From NCBI GenBank assembly GCA_029747585.1, contig JAPEVF010000258.1:1-58227 (forward strand): a stretch of 58,227 nt of DNA, written 5' to 3'. Under the pieces are notes generated by a model that ran no database searches, was not told the origin of the DNA, and saw only the letters and a program-made list of their open reading frames with translations. Position 1 is the first letter of the stretch. Each line of letters opens with the position of its first letter. Position numbers and translations under genes: made by a program. Source of the stretch: Pleurotus djamor. Its lineage: Eukaryota > Basidiomycota > Agaricomycetes > Agaricales > Pleurotaceae. Shown here one piece after another: positions 43,664-54,188 of this stretch.

Positions 43664-45151
43664 CTATCTTGAAAATCGGAACCGGGCCTCTCGTTTGGTC
43701 GGAGGTGCTATTGATGTTTTACCGAAGATGGGGATCAAGCGGTTTTGAAGGGGAGCAGCAAGGTTCAAAGGTGCATCGTAGTCCGTGTAGAAGACGGTGA
43801 CCGTGGAGGAGCAACCTTGCACGATGTCTGTTTCGCCGGGGAGCCTTGGATCTCCAGTGAAGTTGGTGTTTAGGCCGGGGAATTGTCTAATTTTGGACCA
43901 GGATAAACATGGAAGGGTAGGACATGGACCAGAGAGAAACGACGTACACATCGTCAAAGGTAGGCATGCCAGTGGTCGCATTGATGCGGATTTTGTCCAT
44001 GGCGGCACCGCCGGTCATACGCGTCAGTGTGAACGGCGGCTAGGGAGATGATGTCAGAGAGGGATGAACGGCGGCAGGAAAAAGAACCAGGCTTACGGCA
44101 GAGCAGTTGGTACCTGCACCGACGAATGGGAATTGGACACTATTCAGGAAAGTGAGCAGGCAATCAAAGCAACGCGGAATATAATTAGATACCTGATACC
44201 GATGCCTACAGGCATCAACATATCCGTCTTTAGGTCGACATTATCAATCAGGGCTTCGACAAAGTTGGCTATCAACTAAAGTGGAAAGCAATGTTAATCA
44301 AGTGGGTGTGCAAAAGATCGTCAGAGTCGCTCACGTTGCCTTGAATTGTTGCAGGGTCATCTGGCCGTCCAGTGATGGTGGTGAAGGAGCGATGAGTTCC
44401 GTTTACACCGGAAAATGCCACAGCAGGGAGCTATGTCCTGTGTATCAGATAGATACGGCGCTGCGACCATACATACGACTTACACCTCGGTAGACAGCTG
44501 CATACGCACCACCGAGTGTGCCGCTCAGCGTGTAGAGGAAGGGACCGAGGTTGGCGCCTTCGTTTGGGCCGGTTACGACGAGATCTATCGTTTTGTTACC
44601 CCAGAACTGGGGGTTTACGATGTCGAGTCCGAAGGCGACAGTTGCAGCTGGGGTAGCATTGAAATACCCTGACCGGCGAGTTAGCGATATCGAATGAGGG
44701 GTGGACTTGGAGCTTACAGATGTTGGCGTCATTCTCATCACGGCCGAAGAAGGGTGCGCCGACTGGGATGGTACCGAATTCACCGCCGGGTTCGGTGATG
44801 TTGACGGTTGGAAGAACGAAGGAACCACCCTTCCCTGACTGCTGGACGGCGGAGCTGGGTAGAAGTAAGGGAGACAGACGCGTCAGCTCAATGAATGAGT
44901 GCTCACGCGACGTGATTGATGGGAAGATTTGGAGGTTTCTCTCACCCAACTAGGAGGACATCATGCCCACTGGCCTTGAGAGCTTTGTAAGTTTCTCTAG
45001 ATCGGGTCCATGATGAGGATATGGTCTAGGAGATCACTGTGGAAAAGGAGACAGACCTGATGTTCGCCGAAGCCCAACTGTCATCGTTGGAGAGCAGGAT
45101 GTTCAGGGCGGACGCAGCGGCAACGAAAGAGAAGAGCTGAAGGAGCAACAT
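43664..45151 (-). CDS. secreted SurE-like phosphatase/nucleotidase
   Basis: A multi-exon gene for a SurE-family metal-dependent phosphatase, which acts on nucleoside monophosphates and polyphosphate. Start at 45151 with a signal peptide (MLLLQLFSFVAAASA). The metal motif ILLSNDDSWAS follows immediately, then RETYKALKASGHDVLLVG, FVLPTVNITEP, the second-motif region PVGAPFFGRDEND with YFNATPAATVAFGLD, and DLVVTGPNEGANLG with YTLSGTLGGAY, the classic SurE (G)(P)N.G.N loop. C-terminal DPRLPGETDIVQGCSSTVT completes the fold. Secreted SurE-like acid phosphatases are common in basidiomycetes and release phosphate outside the cell. A TATA box (45213-45208) lies 57 bp from the ATG. Confidence 0.88.
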
Positions 45152-45752
45152 GGAAGCAAGGGGGTTCTGGTTGCTGGCTGGCCTTTCAACCGCATTCTTG
45201 CCCGAGCTTTATATGCTCGAGGCAAGGTCAGAGGTTCGGTCGGGCTTGTTTCTATAAGCTCCATCAAATGTCCGTATAGTAGAATTTACTTAAAAATACT
45301 CACCAATGGATGGCTAGCGGTCGCCCACGTTCGAGGAGAGACGAGGGATCGGTAGGAGAGAGTGTGTCCTCGAAATCCCAGGTCCTGGTCGCCACATGCA
45401 GCTCGAGGAGATGGCTCCCAGAGATGTCTGAGCGAGGGAAATTGTGTGCTCCGGGCGCCATGGACGACGAGCTCGTGCCGTTACGCCAGGCAGCCTTTAC
45501 CGTGTAGATAATCAAATCACTTGCATACGTACATGTTCTGTGCAGAGGAAATGAGGACGAGTTTTTTGGTGCCGTTCGATGCATGAATGATGAGCCATGG
45601 CGGCTTGGAGTTGTTTGATCTCTACCGCCATCACAGCGACGACCTTTTTTCAGCCCTCGATTCCAACTTTCTGCGACCACCGCGACGGGCAGGGAAAGGT
45701 CAGACGACCCAACGAACTCGTTTCCTTTTTACGAATTTTAAAAAAGGGAGAT
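45152..45752. other. divergent intergenic region
   Basis: About 600 bp between the SurE-like gene and the PHD protein. It holds two promoters. A 126-codon minus-strand frame (45300-45680) and an overlapping plus frame have no recognisable motif and look like GC-rich shadows. In-frame codons upstream of 45753 lack an obvious start. Confidence 0.45.
45208..45213 (-). promoter_or_regulatory. TATA box of the SurE-like gene
   Basis: TATAAA on the minus strand, 57 bp upstream of the start codon at 45151. Spacing fits a short 5' UTR. Confidence 0.45.
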
Positions 45753-48700
45753 ATGGCGTCCACTGCCACAGCGGCGAGTCTGCCGTCCTACATGATGCCT
45801 GGCGTCCCCGTCGTCCAGCCTCCTCACCTCGACGGAGACTCTTCTCTGGCTACAGAGGTTCTGCCCGGACCACCGTCCATTGCCTCGGTCCAGCAGGCAG
45901 CGCTCAAAGGAGCCGTCAAGAAGCCTGTGTCCTATCTGCCACCCAAAGACCCAAACTCCACCTACGCTGCCCTCTTGGCCATCACCCCCCAGGCCAGTCT
46001 ACCCCAGGTCGAGGGTCCTCGCACGAAACGTATGCGCACAGACAGACCGTAAGTCCTCTTTTGAAATCACCACAAAGCAACGCACTCATATACAACTCCG
46101 TCTGCTCGCCACTTGGACCCTCGCACCTTTCTTCTAATGCCCCCATCCTTGCTTTCATTGTAATCAATCCATCATGCCACTCAACCCCACATCCACTGCG
46201 TACAATATCCCGCGAGACAGGAGCACCTCTGGTCGTGCTCAGCGTGCCTCTGCTCGTCAGAACGGGCAAAATGCTGTCCTATCAGCCCCTCCGAATCCCC
46301 CCGCCCCAGACGACTCCATATCGATTTCTGCGCAGCAACCAACTTCATCAGATGCTGCTGCTTCAGTTTTAGAGGGTACATCGTCTGCTATATCCATTTC
46401 TGCACCGGCACAAGCCTCCACCAGCAAGCCTACCAACGGCCGTGGGAGACCAAGGAGGGATAAGGGCAAGGGCAAGGATGTGGACGGTCTTGCTGTGAAG
46501 GTCAAAGAGGAGCCAAAAACTGACATGCTACCTACTCCAGAACCTGTAGGGCCAGTGGTATGTCTTATTTTCTCATCGCAGGGCTTCTTTTCTCTCTTAC
46601 TTATGTGATCCTTCCCTTTTCAAGATCAATCACAACGATGACCACTGCTCCGCTTGTCGATCTTATGGGGGCCTCGTCTATTGCGATGGCTGCCCGAAAT
46701 CGTTTCACTTTTGGTGCCTCAATCCGCCGGTCGAAGAGATGGATGATAAGTCGTGGTTTTGCCGGGCCTGTATGGCCAAGAAGGTGCGCCAGCGTCTTTG
46801 CTGCCTTAGTCACTCATCCCTAACGATGACTTTCACCAAGACCAAGCCTCCAAAGCCTGAACCCTCTGAGTTATCATCGCTTATAAGCCATCTTGACTAC
46901 AGCAATCCCGTCGAGTTTCAGTTACCAGAAGACATCAGAACATTTTTCAAAGATGGTATGCGCATCCTCATGATCGGATAACACTCCGTAGCTGACCTCC
47001 GCGCAGTCGGTACAGCCCCTAATGGTGCATACGTGGATACCTCTGAAGCTAAACAGCCTCGGTTGAAGTAAGTTCGTTCTGTGATTTGCGTCGTGAAATC
47101 AAGTTGAGCGCGTGCTAGTCGTCTTGGCCAACTTGATGAGCGGGACTCTTATCGTCTGCGAGATCGGAATGGTGCCCCCGTGCTTTGTTTTCGATGTGGT
47201 ACATCCTCAATACCAGAATCCGTCGCTGCAGCCGCACCCGCAGCCAAACGAGCTCGCAGATCATCATCGGCAGCTGTCTCGGACGCATGGAGGCCTGTAA
47301 TCACTTGTGATTATTGTTCCCTTCATTGGCATCTCGACTGCATAGACCCTCCCCTCCCGATAATGCCTCCTTTCAACAAGAAGTGGATGTGTCCGAATCA
47401 CGCGGAACACATTATAGTGAGTCGCTTGCAAAGTCCCCCTCATCTTTGGTGATATTGACTGGGCTCAAGCCATTAAAACGACGCATTCCAAAACACAATG
47501 TATCACCTACAGACATCAAAGGTTCAGGTCAATTTAACAACGGCAACATCGATGTCATCGACTCCGATACGATTTCCTCTGCACCACCGAAGGTTCCTGT
47601 GGATGAGGTCCTGATCAACGGCCGTCGGTACAGAGTCCCTGAGAAAACTATCATCATGGATTTCTGGGAACGCTGTCAGGGAGTTCACCCTTACCCGTCC
47701 GCGTAAGCCCTCCTTGCTTCAATGTTGATACAGGAGGTTGACGATTCTGCAGGCCGGCTGAAGAAGACTCTGGGTCGTTAACTCCTCTCACAACCTTGAG
47801 CTCCTTGGAAGAGGATATGGCTTATCAGGCTCCTTTGAATGATGGAAGCCCTTCTCATACCCCGGACGACCTTCAAGTCGCAAAGGTGAATTCGTCTTTA
47901 TCCTGGATTTTGGGACGAGCCGAACTGACGGAAGCTTGAGATGCTTGCTTCGCTGCGAGGGTCAACCTCGTCCAAGGCCCTTCGTTCACCCGTGAAACTC
48001 AATGGCATCGTGAAGCATTCAAAGATGGTCGACGCTGGGACTCAGACAGAAGGGGATCCTCATGTGAAGGCTCATCTCCATCCTACATTGGTGGATAAGC
48101 CTACCCCAACGCGAGGCGCTAGGGTGTGTCCTCTCAGTCATTGAGCAGTGCCTTTGATATTGATTACTCTGTCTAGCGAATCGTCGGCCCCCCGGCGAAG
48201 GAGTCACAATCACGCGTTGGTTCATCGACATCGATCAGTCTACGTCGACGAAAGTCGACTAACAGCGTTCAGCCTGAGCCTAGTACTAGGGAATTGCGAT
48301 CACGTACAACTCGTGAAGGTACAGCTTCTAGCGTCGCCACTACTACGAAGGTACGCCATCCTGGTCACTTGGCAGGATTATCTGTTGATCAAAAATATAT
48401 AGGCTGAGACCGCACCGAGGAAATCGACGGGCAAAGGCATGACAGCGACAGATTATCTCATTCAAGCCGGAGTCGTTGCACCCCGTGACATGAAGCCCCC
48501 AGATAGCATCCCACCACTTCGCATCAAGGCCGGTCTCATCATTTTCAGAGTCTTTGGATAAATCTCAATAACCCTCCTACAGTTGGAAGATTCCGACACT
48601 TCCCTTCTTCTCAATCCATCATCAGTGCGCCACCCAAAGTAAGTTGCCCTTCATGATTTTAGGCTTTCGGGCAAGGCATTAATTGACATCTGTAGCCTAA

Positions 48701-49112
48701 ACGAGGCCGAGCTCGTAAGTTGCCTCAGAAGGACCCAGAACCACCCAAGGAAGCTACGGAAGTCAAGGAGAAGCGGCCTCGGAAGCGCAAAGTTCGAGAA
48801 GACGACGTTGAAGCTGATCTCGCCCCTCCCGCTCAAATTGCTTCGACATCTTCTGGCGGGAAAGCGCGTCCACCTGTTGGCGGCAAGACCATTATGAGCG
48901 CCCCCGTCCCTGTTAAGCGAGCTGCTAGGGGAGGTAAGCGTGGTGGAGCTGCTAGCACCCGTTCTCCTGCTACTCCTCGTCGAGTGACCGAGCCCGCCCC
49001 ACCGGTCGTGACTACTACTCCCACTTTGAAGATTCGTCTCCCGAAGCCGAGTAATCTCAGTGCCTCCCCCCAAAGACCGGGACTAAGCGTAGATACCCCA
49101 ACATCCCTATGA
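45753..49112 (+). CDS. two-PHD-finger chromatin protein, Rco1-like (Rpd3S subunit)
   Basis: A multi-exon gene. Start at ATG 45753 (MASTATAASLPSYMMPG). The N-terminal part is disordered. PHD finger 1 is NNDDHCSACRSYGGLVYC, then DGCPKSFHFWCLNPPVEEM and WFCRACM: a complete C4HC3 set. After a short helix (EFQLPEDIRTFFKD) comes a second, degenerate or extended PHD: APVLCFRCGTSS, then ITCDYCSLHWHLDCIDPPLP and KKWMCPNHAEH. This PHD1-linker-PHD2 order is that of Rco1/Cti6-type subunits of Rpd3 histone deacetylase complexes. An RVPEKTIIMDFW block follows. The C-terminus is Lys/Arg/Pro-rich with KEKRPRKRKVREDD, probably nuclear localisation signals. Rco1 acts on nucleosomes in transcribed chromatin; the exact complex here is inferred. 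Confidence 0.78.
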
Positions 49113-49466
49113 GGGAGGGAAGAACTTTTTGATGATGTTTTATGATGTATCATAGTCCACCACTTGAGTTGACGCATCGCACCCTTCTGGATGCTGGATG
49201 TTTTCCATTGCGCACTCTTGGGGTTTACAAGTATAATACTGTATATCTGCCGGAATGGCCATGATTTACGTACACTAAATACAATGCAACATACAGAAGA
49301 CGTGTGGGTGGTGAGCGTGGCGTCGTTGGAATGAGCGGGGATGGTGCATGGTGCATGGTGCTCGGCGCCTGGAATATGGATCTTGTCCGGGTTAAGCACA
49401 TGCCAGCCATGAAATGTGGTTTATACCTTCGGGTGGAACTCTATCATCTCCTTTCTCACCAACAAC
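49113..49466. other. intergenic region
   Basis: This 354 bp stretch lies between the PHD protein stop and the phosphoglucomutase ATG. A short ATGGTGC tandem (three copies near 49340-49360) is the only pattern seen. No clear TATA. Confidence 0.45.
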
Positions 49467-52400
49467 ATGGAATCTTTACGACCGTTAGTAGAAGAATGGC
49501 TTGCCTTGGATAAGGTTCGTTTGTTTGGCTCTTCCTACGCACTACAGCACGATCCCGAGGCTCATTCAATGATTCGTTGGTTCATTAGAATGAAGTGACT
49601 CGCGCGGAGATCCAGAAACTCTGGGATGATGCGAACGTTGATGAGCTTGAGAAGAGGATGAGGTTCGTTAGGACGATGTAATGCTCATCCCGGAGCGATC
49701 TAACGTTCTGTTTCTAGGAAGCGGATTGAGTTCGGGACCGCTGGTGAGTCTTCCGGGCTTTCCTCTTCCGTTGGGATTGCTGATTATGTTCTGTTATAGG
49801 TTTGAGAGGACGTATGGAGGCGGGGTGGTCCCGTATGAACGATCTGATCATTATCCAAGCTTCACAGGTATTTTGATGATAAGTTCTTCCATCGTTGGTA
49901 TGCCGTCTGAATGGGTATTGCAAAGGGCCTATGTGCATACGTCTTGGCCAATGTCACCGATGCGCGTTCGAAAGGGATTGTCGTCGGTCATGACCATCGT
50001 CATCATTCGAAGCATTGGGCAGAGTTGACTGCTTCGGTGTTCTTGGTGAATGGCGTGAAGGCGTACCTTTACCGCGACTTGGTTCATACGCCGATGTAAG
50101 TGACTTGGATATGTCGTATAAGGCTTGAACTAATGGTCGTGATGTGTGTTTAGGGTGCCATTTGGCGTGAAGACACTCAAAGCGGCGTGTGGTGTTATGA
50201 TCACAGGTGGGTCTGGAGCTTGGGTTCTATTGAATGTGCATTGAAGTCCTCTGTTAGCCAGTCACAATCCAAAGGTACGCATCTTTCCGCCGCATTAACA
50301 GAGGTATCCAATTCACATTCACTGACAGGATGACAATGGATACAAAGTACGTTCCCAAACCTCAACTTCAACCAGCTCACGTCCAACTCAACGTGTTTCT
50401 AGGTATATTGGGAAAATGGCGTTCAAGTGAGTTACCTTTCTTTACTGCAACCTCGATAGCCTTCTGATGCGTCGCTTTACTTTGTTTTTTTTTTCGACTA
50501 GATTATTGGGCCACACGATGTCGGCATCTCCACGTCTATCAAAGCCAACCTGAGACCCCAGACTTGGGATACATCCATCATCAACACCTCTGAATTGTGC
50601 ACGGACCCGACGCAAGAAATGCAGGAAGCGTATTTCGCTGCTTTGTCGAAGTTGTGTTTATACAAGTAAGGTTTCCTATATTATATCTCAACCACCATCC
50701 CGATTACTCTCATATTGATGACTGAACACCTCGCTGAATAACGTCGTTTATTAAGGTCACTCAACTCCGACGATCCGGTTAAATTCGTGAATACGTCTAT
50801 GCATGGTGTGAGCGATCCGTTCATCACGAGGGGGTTTGAGATCTTTGGGTTGCCTCCCCCGGTTAAGGTGGAGGAACAGCAAATGCCGGATCCGGATTTC
50901 CCTACTGTACCGTTTCCTAATCCTGAAGAGAAAGGTTCGTCTCCGCTATTGATTATACATTGATTTATCGGGTGTTGATATTGTCATTTGCAGGAGCCTT
51001 GGTATGAGTGGCGATATTCATGTGAGGTGCTTGATACTGACGATGATTTGTTATGAATCTGAAGGACCTGGCGATTGCTACGGCGGAAAGAGAGGGTGCG
51101 CAGTATGTTCTGGCGCAAGACCCGGATTCGGATAGGTTCGCAGCTGCTGAGAAAGGGTGAGCACCTCGTCTATCTATCTATCTGTCTTTTTATCTTTCTA
51201 TCTTTCTATCCATTGAAGTGGCTAACGTAACGCTTGCTTGTATCAGCCCCGACGGCAAATGGATCGTGTTCACGGGCGATCAGCTTGGTGCACTCTTCGC
51301 AGCCCGGGAGCTGGATATCTACAAAAAGTCGGGCAAGCCGATAGGTAAGTGTGTTCTTTATATTTGCTAGGTCTGTGACTTATGTTTTTGTATTTGGTTA
51401 AGATAAACTGGCGATGGTTGCGTCTACGGTTAGCTCGAAGATGATTGAGGCGATAGCGCATGTTGAGGGGTTCAAGTTCGTGGAGTGTCTCACAGGTAAT
51501 TCATTCCATTCTATTTCTCCGTGGTATGTGTGATTGATGTTAACGCGGATGATGGTAGGATTCAAATTCATCGGCAACACGGCGTTGAACCTCGTCGAAC
51601 AAGGGTATGAAGTGCCTTTTGGTTACGAAGAGGCTATTGGGTATATGTTTGGAACGGAGATCAGGGATAAAGATGGGGTTGCTGCGACGGTGAGTTTCCC
51701 CCCTTCCTCCCCTTCCTATCTGGTGAAATCTGGAGATCTGATCTGACTATATGTGTGGGTGGGTGGGTGGTATGTAGGTATCGTTCGCTGAGTTTGTGAC
51801 GTCGCTGAGAAGGGAGGGATATACGGCGAGTTCGTATATGAAGCAGCTTTATGAACGGTGAGTCATCTCCGCTTCCTTTTTCTTTCCTCGGTGGGAACTG
51901 AGTGGTTGGTGATATGGGTGAAGATACGGCTTTTTCAAGGTATGTCATGAGATCGCGTTTCCATTGTGGGTGAGGTTTGGGGTTGATTAAAGTTTAAACG
52001 GTTGGTTCGTTTAGACGAGTAACAGCTATTTTATCTGCACGGACCCAGCAACAATTGATGCTATATTCAAGCGCGTACGGGATTATCCAGTAAGCCTCCC
52101 TCACCTCTATATCTTTCCTATCTCATAAGCATCATTGCCATTATATAGTCGGGCACCCGCTCCCCAGCAACCACACCCACACACATCTCAGCTACATACC
52201 CATCGCACATCGCTGGATTGACGGTGACGAGCGTAGTTGATCTGACGATCGGGTATGATAGCACGAATGCACCGAGTTTCGAGCCGAGGCTGCCGCTTTC
52301 GTCGGGACATATGATACAGTTTAGAGCGCAGAATGAGGATGTGAAGATTGTGCTTACGACGAGGTGCGTCCCTCGGTTGAGATGGTTGAAGATTGACTGA

Positions 52401-52670
52401 CGGGGAGTTGATGTGTGTGTTGGTTGGTTGGTTGGTTGGTTGGTGGTTGATCAATGATAGGACGAGTGGGACGGAGCCAAAGGTTAGTGCGGTGTGATAT
52501 CCTTTAGTGGGTGTATTTGTTGATGATGATGATTTCTTGGGTAGATCAAGTATTATCTTGAAGGCAGTGGGAGGGATCCAGCGAAAGTGGAGGCGATATT
52601 ACCTCGCGTCGTGGAGGAATTGGGGTCGGAGTGGCTGGAAGCTGGTAAACACTCACTTGGTAGACCATAG
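49467..52670 (+). CDS. phosphopentomutase / phosphoglucomutase (PGM2-like)
   Basis: A gene with over fifteen short exons, coding for a phosphohexomutase of the PGM2/PGM3 (Prm15) group that interconverts ribose-1-/5-phosphate or glucose-1-/6-phosphate. Start ATG 49467 (MESLRPLVEEWLALDK). The four active-site loops are all present: GTAGLRGRMEAG near the start, the phosphoserine loop GVMITASHNPK, the Mg-binding loop QDPDSDRFA, the sugar-binding loop PFGYEEAIGYMFG, and the phosphate-binding loop RTSGTEPK assembled across a splice junction. The C-terminus reads IKYYLEGSGRDPAKVEAI and ends KHSLGRP. The loops favour the phosphopentomutase-type subgroup. Simple repeats sit in introns at 51168-51210 and 52421-52446. 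It converges with ING at about 200 bp. Confidence 0.92.
51168..51210. repeat. TCTA/CTTT microsatellite in a PGM intron
   Basis: Tandem TATC, TCTG and TTTC units within an intron of the mutase gene. No coding effect. Confidence 0.7.
52421..52446. repeat. TTGG microsatellite in a PGM intron
   Basis: About six tandem TTGG/GGTT units in the intron between the RTSGTEPK exons of the mutase gene. Confidence 0.75.
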
Positions 52671-52872
52671 TCCCGTTGAGCTGCAGTGACGGTAAAGCAG
52701 CGAGATTAGTGATATGAAGTGATGTGAAGTGATGGTGATATGATACAGCATGTTAACAGTTAAGAGTGGATAGAGTAAAAAATAAGCACGGTGCAAGAAT
52801 GTTCTATTGTAGAGTAGATAGAGGAGTGTATAAGCAAAAAGTATGAGCAAAAAGGGTGGCGAAAGATCTCCT

Positions 52873-54116
52873 TTACTTCCTTCGACGATTCCTGGTTTTT
52901 CGACATTCTGGGCAGAACCAGTCGCCTTCGATGGGTTGGGTGATTCCGACGCAGGACCAGTGGAACTAGGAGTGGGTTGTTAGTTGGAGGGTTCGGGGAA
53001 GGAGAGGAGATGGGGGCTTACCCATTCTGTTACGCATGTGCTGTTGTCGCAGCCAATTAGCTATGAGACAGAACGCGTCAATGAGGGATAGTTCAAGCTG
53101 GGACAAGGGTGAATGTATTGATACGCACATGATCATCAAGAGCTCTACGACAGAAACAATATACCTCGGCTTCCTGATCGCCTGGTTGTTTTGGTGGTAG
53201 AATCTTGAGTGAACGTTTCCCCGCATCGTCCGTCTTGTGCGATCTATTCCTCGGAGGTCGTCTCGATCGTTTCTTCCCCGTATCCTCCGTAACCCCCAGA
53301 ACCGTATCGCCCTGCTCATTCACCGGATTCGCCAACGGGGCATGGCCCTCCCTCTCTTTATCATCATCATCATCGTCATCGCTGATCTCCACCTGCGCCG
53401 GCCTGGACCACCGTGATACGGGGACGAGGTCCGGGAGTATGACGGGGGCGAGAGAGGAATTTGGGTTAGTGCCGAGGGAGATGGCGGCTTGTTGTTCTTT
53501 GATGGCTTGGTCGATTTGACGCATGTGGCGGTCGACGGAGTCGCAGGCTGCTTGTGCGAGGTTTACTTTTTCCTCGGAGGCGTCGGAGAGGTCGTCGGTG
53601 AGTTTGGCGATGTAGGCGAGGAGTTGGCGGTTTGGTGTTTGTGATAGTGAGGATGATGGTGAGGTGGGGGTGAGGGAGGAGGTGGAGGTGGAAGGGGATG
53701 TTCTGTTGTGGATGTAGGCTTGGATTGCGGGGAGGAGGTCTTGCAGGTGGCCTTTTGTTTTGTGTCAAGTCATGTCATGTCAAAGGGAAAGGTGGACGGA
53801 TGCGAGACGAACTGCGTGCTTGGTTGTCCAATTCGCGCATCAGCGTGAATTGGCGGACCAATGTCAGAGGCATTTGGTCGATCGCTGGTAGAGGTTATTG
53901 AGCCGAGTGTTGATCGACATAAGCGAGGCAGGACGCGTTACCTTCGTAATGTTCTTCCCTGAGCGCGTCCCAGATGGCTTGTTCCTTGTCGACGACTGCT
54001 TCACCGTCTTCTGCTTCCTCTTCTTCCTCCTCTTCCTGGGGGACAGCCGCTGCGACGCGTGGTGGTGGTTCCTCTGGCTCGAGCTGTGGACGCGATCTCA
54101 AACTCCTTGTGGACAT
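52873..54116 (-). CDS. ING-family PHD-finger protein
   Basis: Five exons (54116-53942, 53884-53813, 53751-53129, 53060-53022, 52965-52873) splice to 1002 nt, 333 residues. ING proteins read H3K4me3 and sit in HAT or HDAC complexes. After a disordered, acidic N-terminus (RVAAAVPQEEEEEEEAEDG), the N-terminal ING helices are DQMPLTLVRQFTLMREL and then LQDLLPAIQAYIHNR, with a coiled stretch DDLSDASEEKVNLAQ that includes DSVDRHMRQIDQAIKEQQ. The middle is disordered. The C-terminal PHD finger is VYCFCRRALDDH then LIGCDNSTCVTEWFHWSCV and WFCPECR, a full C4HC3 set with the ING-specific FHWSCVG. A polybasic tail RKTRNRRRK follows, a possible phosphoinositide- or DNA-binding end. It is head-to-head with the pseudokinase. 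Confidence 0.92.
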
Positions 54117-54188
54117 GTCGCTGATTGGAAGGAAGCAAAGAAAGGGAGTGGGGTTCGAGCGGCTAATTTGGGTGAATTTGTCTTGGTT

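Noticed and set aside
45300..45680. 126-codon minus-strand gene between SurE-like and PHD genes
   Set aside because: No motif or splice context, overlaps plausible promoter sequence, and an opposing frame is equally open.
52421..52446. TTGG tandem as a regulatory or telomere-like repeat
   Set aside because: Short microsatellite inside an intron; no flanking evidence for function.
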